IMG/VR virus record: IMGVR_UViG_3300036772_000367
Span: 62,001-126,000 of that record
Reading direction: 5' to 3' (one strand)
Origin: a virus
Length of the DNA stretch: 64,000 nucleotides
The notes under the pieces were generated by a model. That model saw only the letters and a program-made list of their open reading frames with translations, ran no database searches and was not told where the DNA came from. The position numbers were made by a program, and so were the translations under genes. Shown here piece by piece: positions 60,171-64,000 of this stretch (position 1 is the stretch's first letter; each line of letters opens with the position of its first letter).

Positions 60171-60551
60171 GTGATGGATCTACAGCGACCGCTCGATGTC
60201 GACCAGCAGCCTCGACGTGAGGCGCTCCCCATGACGCGACGCCAACTGTTCCAAACAGTCAAAAGTGGACAGAGAATTACTTTCTCTGTCTTCGATGCAG
60301 ATCCAGTGACCGGCTACCTTGCTGGCATTGACGATGACCATTTCTTTGTGTTGGAGCCAGAACACAATAGTGGATTCCATAAAAAGGTCATTCGCGAGGG
60401 ATGTTGCCCTGTCTTCCTGATTCATCCGGAGCCATCTTTTGATGATGAGCCGGACAAAGAAGAAATGGAAAGAATCATCAGCCCCTTTCGGTCGTGGGTA
60501 TTGTCACAGATATATGGTCAGAAATCACGGTCTGAAAGGGATGTCGCATGA
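60171..60551 (+). CDS. Possible Sm-like small protein
   Basis: The 126-residue product has a compact strand pattern, RITFSVFDADPVTGYLAGIDDDHFFVLEP...KKVIREGCCPVFLIHP. This resembles an Sm/LSm barrel, followed by a helical acidic end. GTG 60171 is 12 bases after GGGGAGGG; an ATG three bases later is possible. Its stop overlaps the next ATG. The fold assignment is tentative. Confidence 0.6.
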   Translation: MMDLQRPLDVDQQPRREALPMTRRQLFQTVKSGQRITFSVFDADPVTGYLAGIDDDHFFVLEPEHNSGFHKKVIREGCCPVFLIHPEPSFDDEPDKEEMERIISPFRSWVLSQIYGQKSRSERDVA

Positions 60552-60946
60552 TCAATTTTGACACTGAACTGGATCAGGCCGGAGTCTCCCGACTCATTCG
60601 CGAGACAGTGCCCGTTGTTACCGACACCATCAGGATCACTCCCCGCCGAGAGACGCGTACGACGCATGTGCAACGGCCGTCAGCGCAGTGGACATGGGAG
60701 GATCTACGCAGCTATGTAGTTAGTCAACTCGAACAGCATTTCGGTGCCTTCCCTCGGGACCCCTTGAAGGAGAAGGCTATCTTCACCGGATTCCTGAGTC
60801 GGTGGGGTGAGAAGGCCGGTCCCATCGCGGAGTTCGTTTTCGAGTTGCAAGACGGCATGTGGAAGGGTGCGCCCATGTCCGTCTATCGATTCTGCCGCAA
60901 TTCTGATCCTTACTTTGCTCAACCCATCGCCGATCGTCTCAGCTAA
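60548..60946 (+). CDS. Small replication-region protein
   Basis: The 132-residue product is basic at the N-terminus (RITPRRETRTTHVQR) and helical after (WTWEDLRSYVVSQLEQHFGAF). It is coupled to the gene above (ATGA) and precedes the helicase loader. No family is recognised; a role with the loader is inferred from position. Confidence 0.7.
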   Translation: MINFDTELDQAGVSRLIRETVPVVTDTIRITPRRETRTTHVQRPSAQWTWEDLRSYVVSQLEQHFGAFPRDPLKEKAIFTGFLSRWGEKAGPIAEFVFELQDGMWKGAPMSVYRFCRNSDPYFAQPIADRLS

Positions 60947-60987
60947 ACGGACCCCTTTTCATATGCCTCGTCACAGAGGGGCTACCC

Positions 60988-61815
60988 ATGTTGACTTTGT
61001 CTCCGAATCCCCCTGCTATTCGGAATCTTTTGAACGCTGATCTCGATCGACTAGAGTCTTTGTACGGACCGAAGGTGTTGCCGCGCGGACCTCGGGGCTG
61101 TCCGACCTGTAAGGGAACAGGGCACTTCCGATGGAAAACCATTGGTGGTGAACCAGCTGAATGGCAATGCAACTGTTCCGAGCAGTACCAATTACACCTG
61201 TTCTTGCTGAATGCGGGCATAGATCTGCGGTACCAACGGCTGTCCTGGGCGGATATCGAGGGAGTGGAGCCCGAAGCGCTGGCCATGGTGGTGGACTACA
61301 TCGACCATGATCGCGCCTATGTCAACCAGGGGCTTGGTCTGGTACTGCACGGGGTCAACGGCACCGGGAAGACCCTGCTGGCGACACTGTTGCTCAAACG
61401 GCTGCTGAAGAAGAGCTACGACGGCTACTTCACCACCTTCCAGACCTTGATCTCCAACTTCACCGAGGGCTGGTACAACCAGGATCAACGCAAGTGGTTT
61501 GCCAAGCGCATCTACAACGCGGGCCTATTGGTAATCGATGATATCGGTCACGAGGATCGCCGTCGCCTTGAGACCGTTGTACCCATGTTGGATGAGATGG
61601 TGCGTGCTCGGGTCGCCGGAGCGCGGCCTACGTTCCTCACGACGAACTTGTCCTTGAAGGATGTGAAAGATCTATATCTCAACAATGTCATGTCCTTGTT
61701 GATGGGCTCCTCCATCATGCATGAGTTCACGGGTGATGATTACCGATCACGCGAAGCGGAAGAGACGAGGAAGATGGCTCGGGATGGTTTGTGTCGACCC
61801 ATTGTTTTGGAGTGA
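60988..61815 (+). CDS. DnaC-like AAA+ helicase loader
   Basis: The 275-residue product has an N-terminal zinc ribbon (CPTCKGTGHF, CNCSE), then an AAA+ ATPase with Walker A GVNGTGKT (about 122-129), Walker B LLVIDDIGHE and sensor 1 FLTTNLS. This is the DnaC/DnaI pattern, which loads the replicative helicase encoded directly downstream. GAGGGG precedes the ATG. Confidence 0.85.
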   Translation: MLTLSPNPPAIRNLLNADLDRLESLYGPKVLPRGPRGCPTCKGTGHFRWKTIGGEPAEWQCNCSEQYQLHLFLLNAGIDLRYQRLSWADIEGVEPEALAMVVDYIDHDRAYVNQGLGLVLHGVNGTGKTLLATLLLKRLLKKSYDGYFTTFQTLISNFTEGWYNQDQRKWFAKRIYNAGLLVIDDIGHEDRRRLETVVPMLDEMVRARVAGARPTFLTTNLSLKDVKDLYLNNVMSLLMGSSIMHEFTGDDYRSREAEETRKMARDGLCRPIVLE

Positions 61816-61818
61816 TAC

Positions 61819-63141
61819 ATGAATCATGCTGAGAAGGTGCTCTATCAACATCTTTCCGATGTGGATTCTCTCGATGTCCTGGCAAGAGAGCGCTTCTCTG
61901 TTGAAGAGGTAAGAGAGGTCATTCCCACCGAGGCTGGTCGTTATATTGTCGCGTGGTCGTTGAACTACTACTTCGCCAACGGTCGGAAGGTCGCTCCCAC
62001 TCCTGAAGCCATCACCGAGACCTGGGTGGTGGAGATGGAGCGTGCGGATATTTCATTGGGGGACGGCACCGAAACCGACTCCATTGAGTGGGCCATCGAG
62101 CAGCTTCGTGCCCATCATGCGGTGTGGAAGTCCCAGGAGTTCGTGAAGGGCTTCGCCAGTGCCATCGCCAAGGCCGCCCCCACGGAGAAGGTCGTCGTGG
62201 TCCAGCAGGCCGCTTACGACCTCTATCAGCTCTCCCAGCGCTTGATCAGCCGTCGGGAGGAGTCACAGCTCGCCCCCGGTGTTCAGACGGCCCTGGAGCA
62301 TTACAGGGAGCGTGCGGACACCGAGCAGTCCACGGATGGTCTGACGTTCGGGCTGCCCCTCGTGGACCTGCATACCCATGGTGTGCACGGCGGTGAGATC
62401 TCGGTGTTCGCGGCCGGGTCGGGTGTAGGCAAGTCCTGGTGGGCCGTGAAGACATTGCTGGCCGAGTGGCGGGCCGGACGTCAGGCGGTGCTGTTCACGC
62501 TGGAGCTGTCCATGCTGACGTGTTTCGATCGGATCGCGTGCATGGGTGCCGGCGTGTCCTACCAGCGCTGGCAAGAGGGTCGTGCCACCGAGGACGAAGT
62601 CGACCGAGTGACCCTTCTGATCAAGAACCTGGAGGACAGCCCGATCAAGCCTCTCATTGTCCTACCGCCCTCCGGGGAACGTTCCATGATGGCCATGGTG
62701 CGTCAAGCACAAAGTCATGATGCACAGTCCATCATTATTGACCAGCTCACTTTTGTGGACGTGGTGGAAGGTTCCCGGGCACGACAGCGATGGGAGTCGG
62801 TCGGTGAGAAGATGCACCAGCTGCACGAGCTGATCACGGGAGGCGCCTACCGGCCCTCCGTGTTGCTGATGCACCAGATCAACCGCGATGGTGTCCAGGC
62901 CGCGCAGAAGACTGGGCGGTACGAGATGTGGCACATGGCGGAGGCTGCGGAGGTCGAGCGCACAGCAACCTTCGTGTTCGCTGTCTTCCAGTCACGTATG
63001 GATCAGGTCATGCATCAGGCCAGATTGCAGATCCTGAAGAATCGACGTGGTGCTCTCAAGACGTGGATGATGCTGTGGGAGCTGGAGTTTGGTGCCATCA
63101 AGGCCGACCATGAGCTGGTAGAGGAAGACGATGACGACTGA
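61819..63141 (+). CDS. Replicative DnaB-like helicase
   Basis: The 440-residue product has an N-terminal helical domain and a RecA-like motor: TFGLPLVDLHTHGVHGGEISVFAAGSGVGKSWW (Walker A about 200-206), ELSMLT, SIIIDQLTFVD (Walker B) and HQINRDG. This is the DnaB/RAD51-like layout with an acidic tail. It lies three bases after the loader and overlaps the primase start by 11 bases. Confidence 0.9.
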   Translation: MNHAEKVLYQHLSDVDSLDVLARERFSVEEVREVIPTEAGRYIVAWSLNYYFANGRKVAPTPEAITETWVVEMERADISLGDGTETDSIEWAIEQLRAHHAVWKSQEFVKGFASAIAKAAPTEKVVVVQQAAYDLYQLSQRLISRREESQLAPGVQTALEHYRERADTEQSTDGLTFGLPLVDLHTHGVHGGEISVFAAGSGVGKSWWAVKTLLAEWRAGRQAVLFTLELSMLTCFDRIACMGAGVSYQRWQEGRATEDEVDRVTLLIKNLEDSPIKPLIVLPPSGERSMMAMVRQAQSHDAQSIIIDQLTFVDVVEGSRARQRWESVGEKMHQLHELITGGAYRPSVLLMHQINRDGVQAAQKTGRYEMWHMAEAAEVERTATFVFAVFQSRMDQVMHQARLQILKNRRGALKTWMMLWELEFGAIKADHELVEEDDDD

Positions 63142-64000
63142 CTTCTTCGAAGCTGTGTTGCTGGATGACGATGCCAAGGAATCCATCTGTCGCCAGCTCC
63201 TGAGTGAGTTCGGTGTCACCCACATCAATCGCACCGCCAAGGGTGAACTGATCCACTCCTGCTGTCTACCTTTCGGCTCTCATAAGAATGGCGACCGCAA
63301 TCCTTCGGCTTCTCTCAATTTTCGTAAGCTGACTTACAACTGCCTAGGGTGTGGATCACACGGTGGCTTGTTGTGGTTCATCGCCTCGTGCCGGGGTGAG
63401 GACTCCGCGCAGGCCCGAGAGTGGCTGGAGCAGCAGACTGGTCTGGGACAGACCGTCATGGAGCTGCCGACACTGCTGAAGATGATCGATGAGATGTACA
63501 AGCCCCAGGTACACCGACTGCCCCCGATTCCGCGCTACGACGAGGCAGTGTTGCGTCCTTGGACGCACGAGGTGTTCCATCCCTACCTCACCGATGGCCT
63601 ACCCGAGTATGGTGTGCAGGGCCGGCACATCCCGGAACAGACGCTACGTCGCTTCGGGATCGGTTATACCGATCATTATACGGATGGCTCCGAACGCATC
63701 ATCATTCCACAGTGGTGGGATGGTCACTTGGTAGGCTGGCAAGCTCGCCACGTGGATGCTGCCGGCAAGTCTGACAAGTACAAGAACTCGCCTGACTTTC
63801 CTCGGGAACAGACGATTTACAATTACGATCCCCACCAGATCACTGCCCTAGTGGTAGAAAGCCCTATGTCAGTGTTGCGTCATGTCCACCACATGCCGGA
63901 AATAATGGCGACGTTCGGCGCCAAGGTGACTGATGAGCAAATTCGTTTGCTCCAGGTCTTCCCGGATGTCGTGCTGTGGTACGACAATGACACGGCCGGG
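63131..64000 (+). CDS. DnaG-like primase (3' end outside window)
   Basis: The frame is open to the window edge, so at least 290 residues are seen. A CHC2-type zinc-binding domain comes first (HSCCLPFGSHKNGDRNPSASLNF, CLGCGSHGG). The catalytic core follows with YGVQGRHIPEQTLRRFGIGYT. A Toprim segment begins near the end (ALVVESPMSVLRH, VLWYDNDTAG). It starts inside the helicase gene, as expected for coupled replication genes. Confidence 0.88.
   Translation, partial: MTTDFFEAVLLDDDAKESICRQLLSEFGVTHINRTAKGELIHSCCLPFGSHKNGDRNPSASLNFRKLTYNCLGCGSHGGLLWFIASCRGEDSAQAREWLEQQTGLGQTVMELPTLLKMIDEMYKPQVHRLPPIPRYDEAVLRPWTHEVFHPYLTDGLPEYGVQGRHIPEQTLRRFGIGYTDHYTDGSERIIIPQWWDGHLVGWQARHVDAAGKSDKYKNSPDFPREQTIYNYDPHQITALVVESPMSVLRHVHHMPEIMATFGAKVTDEQIRLLQVFPDVVLWYDNDTAG

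Overview
The window is a 64 kb piece of a large, GC-rich tailed phage with a contractile tail (myovirus morphology). A tail sheath, a tail tube, gp25-like and J-like baseplate wedge proteins and a two-enzyme baseplate hub all support this. GTG and TTG starts, strong GC-rich terminators, an actinobacterial-type TnpB and a DUF7873-like protein point to an actinobacterial host. No integrase or repressor is visible, so a lytic lifestyle is likely but not proven.

Layout, left to right. Bases 1-3926 hold fibre and surface genes: three Fn3 domains, small membrane proteins and a membrane-anchored collagen-like protein. Bases 3971-9586 form the head module: maturation protease, scaffold-like proteins and major capsid protein. 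A free-standing PD-(D/E)XK endonuclease follows at 9762. Bases 10994-20265 hold neck, completion and fibre genes, including a dimethylformamidase-like fibre. Bases 20362-41209 are the contractile tail: sheath, an antisense HNH endonuclease, a tube gene with an in-frame amber codon, chaperones with a -1 frameshift, tape measure, hub, wedge and a 1,887-residue fibre. A SNF2-like helicase and small genes run to 44799.

From 44735 to 49180 the genes face left. This block holds a secreted alpha/beta hydrolase and a permuted NlpC/P60-like amidase in one overlapping operon, a DUF7873-like gene, and two tRNA-like genes in which the 3' half precedes the 5' half. The 49181-49998 stretch is a divergent control region. 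Between 50689 and 51690 lies an array of about 25 degenerate repeats. Its best units have the 29 + 32 base geometry of type I-E CRISPR arrays. It sits directly 3' of, and in the same polarity as, an intact TnpB nuclease gene. The right end carries a DinG-like helicase, endolysin and holin, then replication genes: a FEN-like exonuclease, a DnaC-like loader, a DnaB-like helicase and a DnaG-like primase cut by the window edge.

The two most unusual items are the pair of circularly permuted tRNA-like genes (47958-48340) and the phage-borne CRISPR-like array next to tnpB (50689-53192). The amber codon in the tail tube gene and an apparent ATC start for the sheath also deserve attention.
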